Positions 7,863 through 16,065 of a DNA stretch of 64,000 bases are shown here, in pieces. The position numbers and the translations under genes were made by a program. The DNA is from Bacillus sp. ZZV12-4809. GTDB lineage: Bacteria; Bacillota; Bacilli; Bacillales; Cytobacillaceae. Position 1 is the first letter of the stretch. Every line of letters starts with the position of its first letter. Where the stretch lies: assembly GCF_009849585.1 (NCBI RefSeq), contig NZ_VCRN01000006.1, positions 1 to 64,000 on the forward strand, given 5' to 3'. The notes under the pieces were generated by a model. The model saw only the letters and a list, made by a program, of their open reading frames with translations, ran no database searches and had not been told where the DNA came from.

Positions 7863-9156
7863 ATAGTTTAAATTTAGTAATAGTGCTGTTTAATTTTTCT
7901 GCCTGCTCCTTTAGCTCGATGGCGAGCCTTTCCACATTGCCGATTACAGCTGTCTGCTGCTGAGTGGCAGCTGAAACCTCCTGTGCTCCTGCTGATGTTT
8001 CTTCCGCAATGGCCGCTACTTCCTGTGTTTGGGTAGATGTATGCTGGATGCCTTCCATTTGGTTATCCACCAGCCCTGAAATGGCAGACACTGAAGCAGC
8101 CATTTCATTGACCACTTTCGCCATTTCCTCAATTACTTCATTTGTTTTTGTGCCTTTTTTCACTTCATTATTAGCAGTCTCCACCTGATAAGAGATTTGC
8201 GTAACAACATTACGGACCTCTTCCTGAATGTTTTTTATCAGTTCAGAAATGCCCTGGACTGCCTGCGCACTTTCATCTGCAAGCTTCCGAACTTCTTCAG
8301 CGACCACGGCAAACCCTTTGCCATGGTCCCCCGCACGGGCTGCTTCAATAGAAGCATTTAAAGCGAGAAGGTTTGTCTGTGCGGCAATGTCACCGACCAG
8401 CTGGATTATCTGCTCTACCTTTACGGCGTTTTGCTCAAGTCGCTTTACTGTCTGGAGTGATTCCTCATTATCCTGAGCCAGTTTTTCTATGCCGGAAATA
8501 AGTGAATGAATCACTTTCTTTGATTCCATCAGGTCCTGAACCATTTCACCGGAAACATTTTGTGAGGCTTTTGCTGTATCCTGAACTTCCTGGGCTATGC
8601 GCAGGACATCTTCCATGGATTCAGCTGTTGACTGAATGGACACGGCTGAGCTATCTGCTCCCTGGGAAATCTCACTGATCGTTCTGGCAATTGCATCTGC
8701 CTGCTCTGCAGCTGCAGAGGACTCAGAAGACATGGCAATGACTTTTTCATTTGTTTCTCTAAAGTTCTCGTCAATCTTATGAACCATATCTCTTAAATTG
8801 GAAAGCATATGGTTGAACGCAATGCCCAATGACCGGATTTCATCATCCGATGCTGCAAGCTCTGCATCCTGGCCGATATCGCCATTGGCAGCCATGAGTG
8901 CTGTTTTTTCAAGTTTCTGCAATGGTTTGATGATAAAGCCTGCAGCAAAAAAGGCAAGAACCCCTGACCAGAAAATCCCCATCCCTAAGGTTAATATAGT
9001 AAAAACAGCCTCTCCAAATGGAAGCATCTCATCTATGCTTGGATATAAAAAATAGAGAAATCCAGCACTTGTTGTGTATGTAATGATGGCCAGCAACGTG
9101 ATGAATAATACGAGTTTTTTTCTAAGGCCGAACTTATAGACCTTTTTCTCCCCCAT
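7861..9156 (-). CDS. Methyl-accepting chemotaxis protein with a very short outer loop
   Basis: The 431-residue membrane chemoreceptor has TM1 at about residues 15-37, TM2 at about 50-76, a HAMP domain to about 130, and then a long signalling coiled coil. The hairpin tip carries the conserved [20 protein letters not shown] and [20 protein letters not shown] segments that contact CheA and CheW. Only about a dozen residues separate the two membrane helices, so there is no external ligand domain. It may sense membrane state, an internal cue or a partner. The ATG has an AGGGGGAT site. It lies 16 bp downstream of ywlE and ends in its own terminator. B. subtilis has no receptor here. Confidence 0.93.
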   Translation of the reverse strand: MGEKKVYKFGLRKKLVLFITLLAIITYTTSAGFLYFLYPSIDEMLPFGEAVFTILTLGMGIFWSGVLAFFAAGFIIKPLQKLEKTALMAANGDIGQDAELAASDDEIRSLGIAFNHMLSNLRDMVHKIDENFRETNEKVIAMSSESSAAAEQADAIARTISEISQGADSSAVSIQSTAESMEDVLRIAQEVQDTAKASQNVSGEMVQDLMESKKVIHSLISGIEKLAQDNEESLQTVKRLEQNAVKVEQIIQLVGDIAAQTNLLALNASIEAARAGDHGKGFAVVAEEVRKLADESAQAVQGISELIKNIQEEVRNVVTQISYQVETANNEVKKGTKTNEVIEEMAKVVNEMAASVSAISGLVDNQMEGIQHTSTQTQEVAAIAEETSAGAQEVSAATQQQTAVIGNVERLAIELKEQAEKLNSTITKFKL

Positions 9157-9172
9157 TATAGTATCCCCCTGA

Positions 9173-9613
9173 TTAATCTTGTCTCTTTATGCGATCCAAA
9201 ATTTGATCAATCGCTTCTGTCAGATCTTTAAAGGTACTTCTATATATCTCAACCGGTCCCCCATATGGATCAATAATATCTCCCGCAGCACCAGCAAATT
9301 CTTTTAATGTAAAGGTTTTGCCCTCTGCTTCAGGAAACATGGACAGGACCGTATTTTTGTGGCCGGCTGTCATCGTTAAAATATAGTTCGCCCATACTAT
9401 TAAATCTTCACGCATACTGGACGACTGATGCTGCAGCTGAATTCCGTTCTCCTCCAGTACACTTTTCGTATTCGCGGACGCCTCACTGCCGTCTGCTGCA
9501 AATACGCCGGCTGACTTCACTTCCACACCGGGAATCGTTCTGCTTTTTAAAATGGCTTCTGCCATCGGGCTTCTGCATGTATTTCCCGTACAAACGAATA
9601 ATACATTGGCCAT
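9173..9613 (-). CDS. ywlE: Protein arginine phosphatase
   Basis: The 146-residue low-molecular-weight phosphatase-fold enzyme removes phosphate from phosphoarginine, opposing the McsB kinase in protein quality control. The active-site loop VCTGNTCRS is at residues 7-15. The threonine following GN in this loop is the residue known to favour phosphoarginine over phosphotyrosine. The catalytic aspartate lies in DIIDPYGGP near residue 116. The ATG has an AAGGAGGG site. It is upstream of the chemoreceptor on the same strand. Confidence 0.93.
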   Translation of the reverse strand: MANVLFVCTGNTCRSPMAEAILKSRTIPGVEVKSAGVFAADGSEASANTKSVLEENGIQLQHQSSSMREDLIVWANYILTMTAGHKNTVLSMFPEAEGKTFTLKEFAGAAGDIIDPYGGPVEIYRSTFKDLTEAIDQILDRIKRQD

Positions 9614-9727
9614 AGAATCTCTCCCTCCTTTATATCGGTTTATTACGATAAATCTTTATCCAACTTTTCTTACATTATAAGACAAATTTCCCATAAACAC
9701 CTATAGCTCCCAAGCAAAAAAAGAAAA

Positions 9728-9746
9728 AAGGGCAGCCCGCACCCTT
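9728..9746 (-). terminator. Probable terminator of mntP
   Basis: A short AAGGG/CCCTT stem on the minus strand is followed by TTTTTTCTTTTTTTG, 44 bp beyond the mntP stop. The stem is weak but the U-tract is strong. Confidence 0.5.
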
Positions 9747-9789
9747 CTCATTTTTCACAAAATATTAACATTTAAACACAGACGAACTT

Positions 9790-10341
9790 CTATAAAAATA
9801 ACAGCTTTACCCCGAAAGCCAGGAGGATGGCGCCTCCTAGAGCTTCGCTGTAGGAGCCGATCCAGCTTTGTACTTTTCTGCCGGTGAGGAGGCCGGCCCA
9901 TGTGAGGATGGCAGCCCCAGCTCCGAAGAAAACGAGCACCAGGAAGGTTTTAGCTCCGTAGATTCCGAGGCTTAGGCCGACTGAAAAACTATCAAGGCTG
10001 ACACTCAGTGCAAAAATCAGGAGCCCTATGCCAACCGGTGTTATTAAGCTGTCTTCATCATCTCTGAAGCTTGACCAAATCATCTGCACGCCTAATAAAA
10101 GGAGCAGGCCCCCGCCAACATATCCGGCAATGGCTCCAAATGTATTCGAAAGAAATCTCCCTGCTATCATTCCTATTAACGGCATCAATACATGGAAAAG
10201 TCCAATGGTGATGCCGATTTTAGCTATTTGTCTGAGGCGGAGTTTGTACATCCCCATGCCAAGACCTACTGAAAAAGCATCCATCCCCAATGCGAATGCC
10301 ATTAAACCTAATGTTAAAACTTCCCCAATCATTGCAGACAT
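9790..10341 (-). CDS. mntP: Manganese efflux pump MntP
   Basis: The 183-residue integral membrane protein has six predicted helices in two homologous halves. Each half carries an acidic signature: [14 protein letters not shown] near residue 18 and [14 protein letters not shown] near 115. These repeats are typical of MntP (YebN), which exports Mn2+. It lies at the ywlD position of B. subtilis. The ATG has an AGGGGGAGG site. No yybP-ykoY-type riboswitch is visible in the 113 bases between ywlC and this gene, so regulation through that element is unlikely here. Confidence 0.92.
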   Translation of the reverse strand: MSAMIGEVLTLGLMAFALGMDAFSVGLGMGMYKLRLRQIAKIGITIGLFHVLMPLIGMIAGRFLSNTFGAIAGYVGGGLLLLLGVQMIWSSFRDDEDSLITPVGIGLLIFALSVSLDSFSVGLSLGIYGAKTFLVLVFFGAGAAILTWAGLLTGRKVQSWIGSYSEALGGAILLAFGVKLLFL

Positions 10342-10424
10342 TTTTCCTCCCCCTCGGACTTGCTAATTCAGCATATGCACGTCCAAGCGGATTTAGAATG
10401 CCAGCGTCTTTTTTACAAACTAAA

Positions 10425-10449
10425 AAACCGCTTCATACTGAAACGGTTT
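10425..10449 (-). terminator. Intrinsic terminator of ywlC
   Basis: AAACCG pairs with CGGTTT, with an inner TTC/GAA, followed on the minus strand by a run of T. It lies 5 bp past the ywlC stop codon. Confidence 0.85.
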
Positions 10450-10454
10450 CTTTA

Positions 10455-11498
10455 TTATCTGCTGATGACCCTGTGACCGGCTGCCTTCATCAGGCGGTTC
10501 ATAATGGCATGCCCGACACCTTTCCCCGGAAACATCTCACAGAAAATAACATCAGCATCTGTAGTATTGAAATATCTTAATGCTTCATAGAGGGAGCTCG
10601 CTACGGTCTCAAGCTTTTCCCGCTGTCCGCAGGCATATACATAGTCAGCATGATAGAATTCCCGATTTTCCACTGTCGTCAGAACGCCAACTGAAAGACC
10701 TTCCTGCTTCTTATCATCAACAAAGTGCTGGATATCCTCTCTTGTTCCTTCTACTAAATACAGAGGTGCATCCGGTGCATAGTGACGGTACTTCATGCCC
10801 GGAGATTTCGGCGCCTGACTTTCATCGGCTAAGGCCGGGTCTACGCTGACATCGCCCACAACCTCTTCCAGCTGTTCTCTTGTAATGCCTCCTGGCCTTA
10901 GGATCACCGGCACTTCCCCCGTACAATCCACAACGGTTGATTCCACACCAACACCAGTCGGACCTCCGTCCACTAAACCGGCAATTCTTCCATTCAGGTC
11001 CTCCCAGACATGCTCAGCCGTTGTTGGGCTTGGCCTTCCTGATCTGTTTGCACTTGGAGCAGCAATCGGAAGACCCGTTTTCTTCAGAAGCTCCAATGCC
11101 ACCGGATGATCCGGCATTCTCACAGCCACTGTGGATAAACCCGCTGTTGCATATTGGGAAAGAACCCCACCCTTCAGAATAAAAATGAGCGTAAGCGGTC
11201 CCGGCCAAAATACATTCATGAGTGCCTGTGCATTTTGGGGAATTTCAGTTACAAACCCGTCCAGCTGGGCTTTGTCAGCAATGTGGATAATCAGGGGATT
11301 ATCACTCGGACGTCCTTTTGCTTGGAATATTTTTTTGACTGCATCGTCATTTTCCGCATTTCCGCCTAGTCCATATACGGTTTCTGTTGGAAAAGCGACC
11401 ACTTCATTATTTTTTAACAGATCGGCAGCCTGTGAAAACTGTGAATAACTGCCTTCTTTATCCACACTGTTATCCACCGACCATCTTTTTGTAATCAT
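10455..11498 (-). CDS. ywlC: L-threonylcarbamoyladenylate synthase (Sua5 type)
   Basis: The 347-residue enzyme makes threonylcarbamoyl-AMP from threonine, bicarbonate and ATP, the first step of tRNA t6A37 synthesis. The N-terminal YrdC domain (about residues 20-205) carries KGRPSDNPLIIHI near 60 and APSANRSGRPSPT near 145. The C-terminal Sua5 domain starts with KSPGMKYRHYAPDAP near 232. The ATG has an AAGGTGG site. Its 5' coding end carries two of the DnaA boxes of the adjacent cluster. Neighbours mntP and ywlB match B. subtilis. Confidence 0.95.
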   Translation of the reverse strand: MITKRWSVDNSVDKEGSYSQFSQAADLLKNNEVVAFPTETVYGLGGNAENDDAVKKIFQAKGRPSDNPLIIHIADKAQLDGFVTEIPQNAQALMNVFWPGPLTLIFILKGGVLSQYATAGLSTVAVRMPDHPVALELLKKTGLPIAAPSANRSGRPSPTTAEHVWEDLNGRIAGLVDGGPTGVGVESTVVDCTGEVPVILRPGGITREQLEEVVGDVSVDPALADESQAPKSPGMKYRHYAPDAPLYLVEGTREDIQHFVDDKKQEGLSVGVLTTVENREFYHADYVYACGQREKLETVASSLYEALRYFNTTDADVIFCEMFPGKGVGHAIMNRLMKAAGHRVISR

Positions 11499-11711
11499 TG
11501 TTATCCACCTTCACAAAAAATGTTTTTTTGCTGTCAAAATTCCTTTGTTTTCGACATTTTTTTGAACATTCCTTTGGAAAGTATAGTAGAAGAAGCTGGA
11601 TAACTCAAGTTTTATCCACAAATTGTGTATAAATAAGATGAATTTGTGTATAACTTTGGAAAGATACCCACAATTCACATGGATAATTTCAAAAAGAAAG
11701 AGTTATCCACA
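11458..11711. promoter_or_regulatory. DnaA-box cluster between ywlC and ywlB
   Basis: Seven DnaA-box-like 9-mers lie within 254 bp. Three are perfect TTATCCACA (11458-11466, 11612-11620, 11703-11711). Two are TTATCCACC (11470-11478, 11501-11509). Two are TTATACACA on the minus strand (11624-11632, 11645-11653). The cluster overlaps the start of ywlC and the end of ywlB. From memory, a DnaA-binding cluster near ywlC is reported in B. subtilis, so this is probably a conserved titration or regulatory site rather than an origin. Confidence 0.8.
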
Positions 11712-12121
11712 GTCAGGATGTGTTTAACGTGCTCTGAGTGGAATAAAACTTCCGGCAAGTCCGCTGTTTCTTCCTGTGTAAAGCCAAGCAGGCTGAAAAA
11801 GGCCAGCGAATTCCGCTTATTCGATGCAAGATACAATGCCTCCATGCCCCGATCCCTGGCCAGCATTAATATTTGCTCAAATAAAATAAATAAATCTTTT
11901 TCAGTTGCTGTCGGAGTCATCACAAGCGATCTCAAAAGACCGACCTTTCCATGAGGTTCAATTCCCAGGGTAGCCTTAATATCCCCGGAATCATTCTCCA
12001 TAATTAAAAAATATTCAATTGCTTCTTTTATCCCGTCCGTACTTAAGTTTGCCGATTCCAGAAATGATGCCAGATTCTCCACATCTGAAGCATGAGCACA
12101 TCTCACTACACCTGTTTCCAT
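11675..12121 (-). CDS. ywlB: GNAT-family N-acetyltransferase YwlB
   Basis: The 148-residue single-domain acetyltransferase-like protein has GKVGLLRSLVMTPTA near residue 68 as the strand and P-loop region that binds acetyl-CoA, and SLAFFSLLGF near 112 as the typical C-terminal motif. The substrate is unknown. The start at 12121 (METGVVRCAHASDV) has a GGGGTGA site; the hydrophobic 23-residue upstream extension has none and is rejected. The gene lies next to ywlC and the DnaA-box cluster, as in B. subtilis. Confidence 0.82.
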   Translation of the reverse strand: METGVVRCAHASDVENLASFLESANLSTDGIKEAIEYFLIMENDSGDIKATLGIEPHGKVGLLRSLVMTPTATEKDLFILFEQILMLARDRGMEALYLASNKRNSLAFFSLLGFTQEETADLPEVLFHSEHVKHILTVDNSFFLKLSM

Positions 12122-12230
12122 TTCTTCACCCCATTTTCGAATTGTCACTCTATGAATATGAAAAAATAGAAAAAGTAGAACTAGAATCAAAAAATATTTT
12201 TACATTATGAAAGACTCTATAAAAATGAAA

Positions 12231-12259
12231 CACGGCAGCTGTCTGATACGGCTGCCGTG
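12231..12259 (-). terminator. Intrinsic terminator of the gsiB-like gene
   Basis: A 9-bp stem CACGGCAGC/GCTGCCGTG is followed on the minus strand by TTTCATTTTTATAG. It lies 42 bp past the stop codon. Confidence 0.85.
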
Positions 12260-12300
12260 CTTATATTATTACTATCATATGCATTTTTCCTGCGGCAGGT

Positions 12301-12681
12301 TTAGTCGTTCGAGTTGCCGCCTTTTCTTCCGATTTCTTCATAGAAATCGCGGTCATGATTTTCACTTGTTGCTTCTCCGCCTTTGCGTCCAATTTCCTGG
12401 TAGAATTCTTTGTCATGATTTTCGGATGTTGCTTCTCCGCCTTTTTGGCCTATTTCCTGGTAAAAGTCCTTGTCATGGTTTTCAGCTGTTGCTTCTCCGC
12501 CTTTGGAGCCGATTTCCTGGTAGAAATCCATGTCATGGTTTTCAGCTGTTGCCTCTCCGCCTTTGGAGCCGATTTCCTGATAGAATTCCTTATCATGGTT
12601 GCGGCTTGTTGCTTCTCCACCCATGCGTCCTCGTTCCTCACGAGACATTTTATCGTTGTTATTATTGTTGTTTTTAGCCAT
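12301..12681 (-). CDS. gsiB: GsiB-like hydrophilic stress protein with KGG repeats
   Basis: The 126-residue, highly hydrophilic and glycine-rich protein is built of five to six tandem 20-residue repeats of the form GGEATSENHDKEFYQEIGRK. These are the KGG or stress-induced bacterial motifs of GsiB and the con-10 family, related to group 1 LEA proteins. Such proteins are thought to protect against desiccation and other stress. The N-terminus has a run of Asn. The ATG has an AAGGAGA site. A sigma-B-like promoter lies upstream at 12731-12755, matching the known control of gsiB. It is monocistronic, with its own terminator. The symbol is by similarity; other KGG paralogues exist in Bacillus. Confidence 0.85.
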   Translation of the reverse strand: MAKNNNNNNDKMSREERGRMGGEATSRNHDKEFYQEIGSKGGEATAENHDMDFYQEIGSKGGEATAENHDKDFYQEIGQKGGEATSENHDKEFYQEIGRKGGEATSENHDRDFYEEIGRKGGNSND

Positions 12682-12730
12682 AATCTTTCATCTCCTTTTA
12701 CGTTTGTGTTTTGTTGTTACACTACTTTAA

Positions 12731-12755
12731 ATATCCGTTTCTAGTAGATTCAAAC
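12731..12755 (-). promoter_or_regulatory. Candidate sigma-B promoter of the gsiB-like gene
   Basis: On the minus strand GTTTGA (12750-12755) and GGATAT (12731-12736) are 13 bp apart, close to the sigma-B consensus GTTTAA and GGGTAT. It lies about 50 bp upstream of the ribosome binding site. Confidence 0.65.
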
Positions 12756-12840
12756 GCTTGAAAGGAAGATGTTATATGCTTGTCTTAATTGTAATTTATT
12801 TTCCACTTTTTAAAACGATTCTAAAGAGAATTGGACGGTG

Positions 12841-13010
12841 GACTCTGGGTGGTTTTTTGTTGTTTCTGTGTTTGAAGTTGGAACAGGTTCTGACTCTGTG
12901 GGCGCTTTTTTGTACTTTTGTATCACAAGTTGGGCCAGGTTCTGACTCTGTATCCCCTTTTTTGTTTCTGTGTCCGAAGTTGACCTTCAAATCCACTTTT
13001 TCCGCTCCCG
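12841..13010. repeat. Degenerate 50-52-bp tandem repeat array, locus 1
   Basis: Three to four units share a core like GTCCGAAGTTGACCCAGG followed by TTCTGACTCTG and a T-rich block. Core copies start at 12870, 12922 and 12972 (spacing 52 and 50). The same unit forms the larger array at 17620-18082. The array fills the roughly 300-base gap between the gsiB-like promoter and spoIIR. The period is not a multiple of three, so it is not a coding repeat. Confidence 0.8.
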
Positions 13011-13039
13011 AAATAGACTGAAGGAAGTCCGAAAAAAAA

Positions 13040-13057
13040 CCCTGCTCTGCAGCAGGG
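13040..13057 (-). terminator. Intrinsic terminator of spoIIR
   Basis: CCCTGCT/AGCAGGG with a 4-base loop is followed on the minus strand by eight T residues, immediately after the spoIIR stop codon. Confidence 0.9.
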
Positions 13058-13058
13058 C

Positions 13059-13736
13059 TTACCCGAAGATTTTTTCCCAGATTTCTACTAAGAAAAATTT
13101 TACTTCTGCTGGTTCTTCATCTTCCTCTGTATAAACCGGAGGGGTTTCCTTTTCGGAGTCTGTGTCAGCAGCGATTTCTTCTGCTTGCACTACTCCCTTC
13201 TTGTCTTCCTCTTCAAAGCCTTCGCTTACAGCTACACCGTTTGAGAAGTCAAGGAAGCATAGTGGAGGGAATAGCACGCACCACCAGTTCGCACCTTTTC
13301 CCTCGCCAAGAGTGATTAAGATTGCTTCGTATTCGCCTGCAGGATATAAGAATTGTCCATATAATTTCGTCGGGAAGCTGACTTTTCCAAAGTCGGCATT
13401 TACACTTTGGTTCGCTCCTTCTTCAGCTACTACTTGTTCTGCAATCTTCTGAATCTCAGGCAATCTGGACTGGATCAGTTCGCGGGCATCATCGATAGAG
13501 GTCAGCTCTGACACCCACTCTGTGATTTCTGCATTTACTGCGTCTCTTACTTTTCTTTTAACTGCCTGGTCCTCTTCATTATCGCTGTTGGCCAGAATGC
13601 GCAGCCTGATGGCCTCATTTGGTATTACCATCGGTTCATCAGCTGTCACTTCTGTTTGCGGTATATATAAACTTAAAATGGTTCCTAAGGATAAAATCAG
13701 TACATATAATTTCACAATCGTTTTTGTGTTCATCAT
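13059..13736 (-). CDS. spoIIR: Stage II sporulation protein R
   Basis: The 225-residue secreted forespore signal triggers SpoIIGA to process pro-sigma-E in the mother cell. It has a signal peptide or anchor at about residues 5-25 (TIVKLYVLILSLGTILSLY) and the conserved domain starting IPNEAIRLRILANSDNEEDQ near 38, with VNADFGKVSFPTK and WWCVLFPPLCFLD further on. The C-terminal acidic stretch ends EIWEKIFG. The start at 13736 (MMNTKTIV) is at good distance from GGTGG; ATGs at 13748 and 13733 are alternatives. I could not define a convincing sigma-F promoter. It is isolated by its own terminator and lies upstream of a 52-bp repeat array. Confidence 0.93.
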   Translation of the reverse strand: MMNTKTIVKLYVLILSLGTILSLYIPQTEVTADEPMVIPNEAIRLRILANSDNEEDQAVKRKVRDAVNAEITEWVSELTSIDDARELIQSRLPEIQKIAEQVVAEEGANQSVNADFGKVSFPTKLYGQFLYPAGEYEAILITLGEGKGANWWCVLFPPLCFLDFSNGVAVSEGFEEEDKKGVVQAEEIAADTDSEKETPPVYTEEDEEPAEVKFFLVEIWEKIFG

Positions 13737-13835
13737 TTCCGCCACCATCCCTTCACTATCCACAGTGTGGACAGGATGGCAAATTCTTAAACTATTAAAA
13801 TTAATATTTTTCTAGTTTCTATTAATTTTATTCTT

Positions 13836-13865
13836 TTCGACAAAATTCGGGTGGTGCCTGTCACC
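13836..13865. repeat. 30-bp dispersed repeat, copy 1
   Basis: This 30-bp sequence is identical, in reverse complement, to 48453-48482. It contains the GTGACAGGCACC core also seen in the four dispersed palindromes. It overlaps the last five bases of prmC. Confidence 0.85.
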
Positions 13866-14715
13866 CGATTTCCGCAAAAACCATTCGGTCTTTGCCGTTT
13901 ATGTCGTAGATGGTTTCGATAGCAGCCTGTGGGAAGGCTTTTTGCAGGAGTGCAGATACTGCTTCACTTTGTCCTGCACCTACTTCGAAGCCGATGAGGG
14001 CACGGTCTTTAATGACAGCCGGCAGCTCTGCCGTAAAGCGCTTGTACAGATCCAGCCCATCTTCCCCGGCAAAGAGGGCACGATGCGGCTCATGCTCCGT
14101 GACTACATCTGACATCCACTCAATATCCTTTTCTGGGATATACGGAGGGTTTGATAGGAGGATATCAAATTTCTTTCCTTTTAAGATAAGGGGCTGCAGA
14201 AGGTCTCCTTTGACAAATTCGATTTCAGCGCCATTCTGTTCTGCATTTCTTTCCGCTAGCTCAAGGGTCGGTCCATAGATATCTGTGGCCGTGACCTTCA
14301 ATTCCGGTTTCTCAAGCTTCATCGTAACAGCAATCGCCCCGCTTCCGGTTCCGATATCCGCCAGTTCAAGACCATTCACAGAGCAGAACAGCTTGTTGAT
14401 TTTCTGCAAAGCATGATATACCAGTTCTTCTGTTTCCGGCCTTGGAATCAGCACATTTTCATTCACCTCGAAGGTGCGCCCGTAAAATTCCTCAGTGCCG
14501 ATGATATACTGAACAGGCTGGCCCTCTCCGTGTGCCTGCACAGCACTCTGGAACTCAGACAGGACTTCGGAATTCACTTCTTCACGCAGATTAGCAAGAA
14601 AGCTTGCCCTGCTCATCTTCATAAAATGCTGCAATAGCAGCTCACCAGCATTTTCATCACGATTGGACTTCTTTAAAAAAGAAGAAGCCCAGTTGAGGGC
14701 TTCGTATACTTTCAT
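13861..14715 (-). CDS. prmC: Peptide chain release factor N5-glutamine methyltransferase
   Basis: The enzyme methylates the glutamine of the GGQ motif of release factors with S-adenosylmethionine. It has an N-terminal helical substrate-binding domain, a SAM-binding motif [17 protein letters not shown] near residue 115, and the catalytic LLSNPPYIP motif near 185. It lies directly after prfA, its substrate gene, as in most Bacillaceae. The start at 14715 ([14 protein letters not shown]) matches the family N-terminus and lies 7 bp after the prfA stop, but has no strong ribosome site. The ATG at 14730 overlaps the prfA stop and GTG at 14739 is also open. Its stop codon lies inside a 30-bp dispersed repeat. 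Confidence 0.93.
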   Translation of the reverse strand: MKVYEALNWASSFLKKSNRDENAGELLLQHFMKMSRASFLANLREEVNSEVLSEFQSAVQAHGEGQPVQYIIGTEEFYGRTFEVNENVLIPRPETEELVYHALQKINKLFCSVNGLELADIGTGSGAIAVTMKLEKPELKVTATDIYGPTLELAERNAEQNGAEIEFVKGDLLQPLILKGKKFDILLSNPPYIPEKDIEWMSDVVTEHEPHRALFAGEDGLDLYKRFTAELPAVIKDRALIGFEVGAGQSEAVSALLQKAFPQAAIETIYDINGKDRMVFAEIG

Positions 14716-14722
14716 TGTTGGA

Positions 14723-15796
14723 TTACTCATTGGATGCACTGTCCAGCTTGGCAGATTGCTCTTCCACGATCAGCGCGTCAATAACCTCATCAAGCTTGCC
14801 TTGAAGGATCTGATCAAGCTTCTGAATCGTTAAGCCGATGCGGTGATCGGTTACACGGTTTTGAGGGAAGTTGTACGTACGGATACGCTCAGAACGGTCT
14901 CCAGTACCTACAGCTGATTTACGCTGCTGGTCATATTCCGCCTGTGCTTCCTGCTGAAACTTATCATAAACACGCGCACGAAGTACCTTCATCGCTTTTT
15001 CTTTATTCTTGATTTGTGACTTTTCATCCTGGCAGGATACAACCGTCCCTGTCGGCAAGTGAGTCAGACGAACAGCTGACATCGTCGTGTTAACACTCTG
15101 TCCGCCCGGTCCGCTTGAAGCAAATGTATCCACGCGGATATCTTTTTCATGAATGTCGATTTCCACTTCTTCTGCTTCCGGAAGAACCGCCACTGTTGCA
15201 GTAGAAGTGTGGATGCGCCCGCCGGACTCTGTCTCCGGTACACGCTGAACACGGTGTGCGCCATTTTCGAACTTAAGCTTGGAATAGGCGCCATTCCCAT
15301 TGATCATAAAGATGATTTCTTTATATCCGCCAACACCCGTAGAGCTGGCTTCAATGACATCGATCTTCCAGCCCTGCGCCTCGGCAAAGCGGCTGTACAT
15401 GCGGTATAAATCCCCCGCAAACAATGCAGCTTCATCACCACCGGCAGCACCGCGGATTTCCATAATAACGTTTTTATCATCATTCGGGTCTTTAGGAATA
15501 AGAAGGATTTTCAAGCGTGCTTCCAGTTCCTCTTTTCTTTCCTCAAGCTCAGCCAATTCTTCTTTTACCATTTCGCGCATTTCTGCATCCAGCTTCTCTT
15601 CCAGCATTGCGCGCGCATCCTGATACTGTTCTTTCACTTCTTTATATTCTCGGTAAGTGTCAACAGTTTCCTGAATACCGGACTGTTCTTTTGAATATTC
15701 GCGAAGCTTTTTCGGATCATTGACAATTTCCGGATCGCTCAAAAGCTCATTTAATCTTTCATAACGGTCCTCGACAGATTGAAGACGATCAAACAC
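14723..15796 (-). CDS. prfA: Peptide chain release factor 1
   Basis: RF1 recognises UAA and UAG in the ribosomal A site and triggers peptide release. The catalytic [12 protein letters not shown] motif is near residue 230. The start is called at the GTG at 15796, giving [19 protein letters not shown], which aligns with family N-termini. It sits 6 bases from GAGGTGA, whereas the ATG at 15802 is too close to that site. Total length is 357 residues, normal for RF1. It is followed by prmC, which methylates the GGQ glutamine. Confidence 0.96.
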   Translation of the reverse strand: MFDRLQSVEDRYERLNELLSDPEIVNDPKKLREYSKEQSGIQETVDTYREYKEVKEQYQDARAMLEEKLDAEMREMVKEELAELEERKEELEARLKILLIPKDPNDDKNVIMEIRGAAGGDEAALFAGDLYRMYSRFAEAQGWKIDVIEASSTGVGGYKEIIFMINGNGAYSKLKFENGAHRVQRVPETESGGRIHTSTATVAVLPEAEEVEIDIHEKDIRVDTFASSGPGGQSVNTTMSAVRLTHLPTGTVVSCQDEKSQIKNKEKAMKVLRARVYDKFQQEAQAEYDQQRKSAVGTGDRSERIRTYNFPQNRVTDHRIGLTIQKLDQILQGKLDEVIDALIVEEQSAKLDSASNE

Positions 15797-15963
15797 AGCC
15801 ATTCACCTCAATTTTTTATCCAATAACCGCGGGATTTCCCGTCGGGGTATAGTTCATTTTATTTAAAGCCGCAGCTCCATAACATTCTAATTATAGTATA
15901 GCTCATAGTCACAGTCAAAACGATTCATGGCTTTCTTTTGTACAGGAGTTTTCTGAAAAGTCA

Positions 15964-15992
15964 TTGCCTGATGGGACCATTTCCTATATATT
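15964..15992 (+). promoter_or_regulatory. Candidate sigma-A promoter of the EmrE-type transporter
   Basis: TTGCCT (15964-15969) and TATATT (15987-15992) are separated by 17 bp, about 70 bp upstream of the start codon. Confidence 0.55.
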
Positions 15993-16016
15993 GGTTTTAT
16001 TCTTTAGAAAATATGG

Positions 16017-16042
16017 AAGCTGGCAGAAGGACCAGCTTTTTT
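16017..16042 (+). terminator. Terminator-like hairpin in the transporter leader (possible attenuator)
   Basis: AAGCTGG/CCAGCTT with an 8-base loop is followed by TTTTTT on the plus strand. It lies between the candidate promoter and the ribosome site of the downstream transporter gene, so it could act as a transcription attenuator. No alternative antiterminator fold was worked out. Confidence 0.6.
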
Positions 16043-16065
16043 AAATGGAAATGGGGTGAACCGGC

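Noticed and set aside
10342-10454. Possible manganese riboswitch upstream of mntP
   Set aside because: The gap is short and contains only the ywlC terminator; no yybP-ykoY-type structure was found.
12301-12640. Regular 60-base direct repeats that might suggest a CRISPR array
   Set aside because: The units are contiguous and encode the 20-residue KGG repeat of a GsiB-like protein; there are no spacers.
12207-12677. Long open frame on the plus strand opposite the gsiB-like gene
   Set aside because: It mirrors the 60-base coding repeats of the stress gene, has no ribosome binding site, and yields a Cys/Leu/Arg-rich product; it is an antisense shadow.
12758-13021. 87-codon open frame across the first repeat array
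   Set aside because: It runs through non-coding repeats, changes frame relative to the unit, and is not preserved in the second array.
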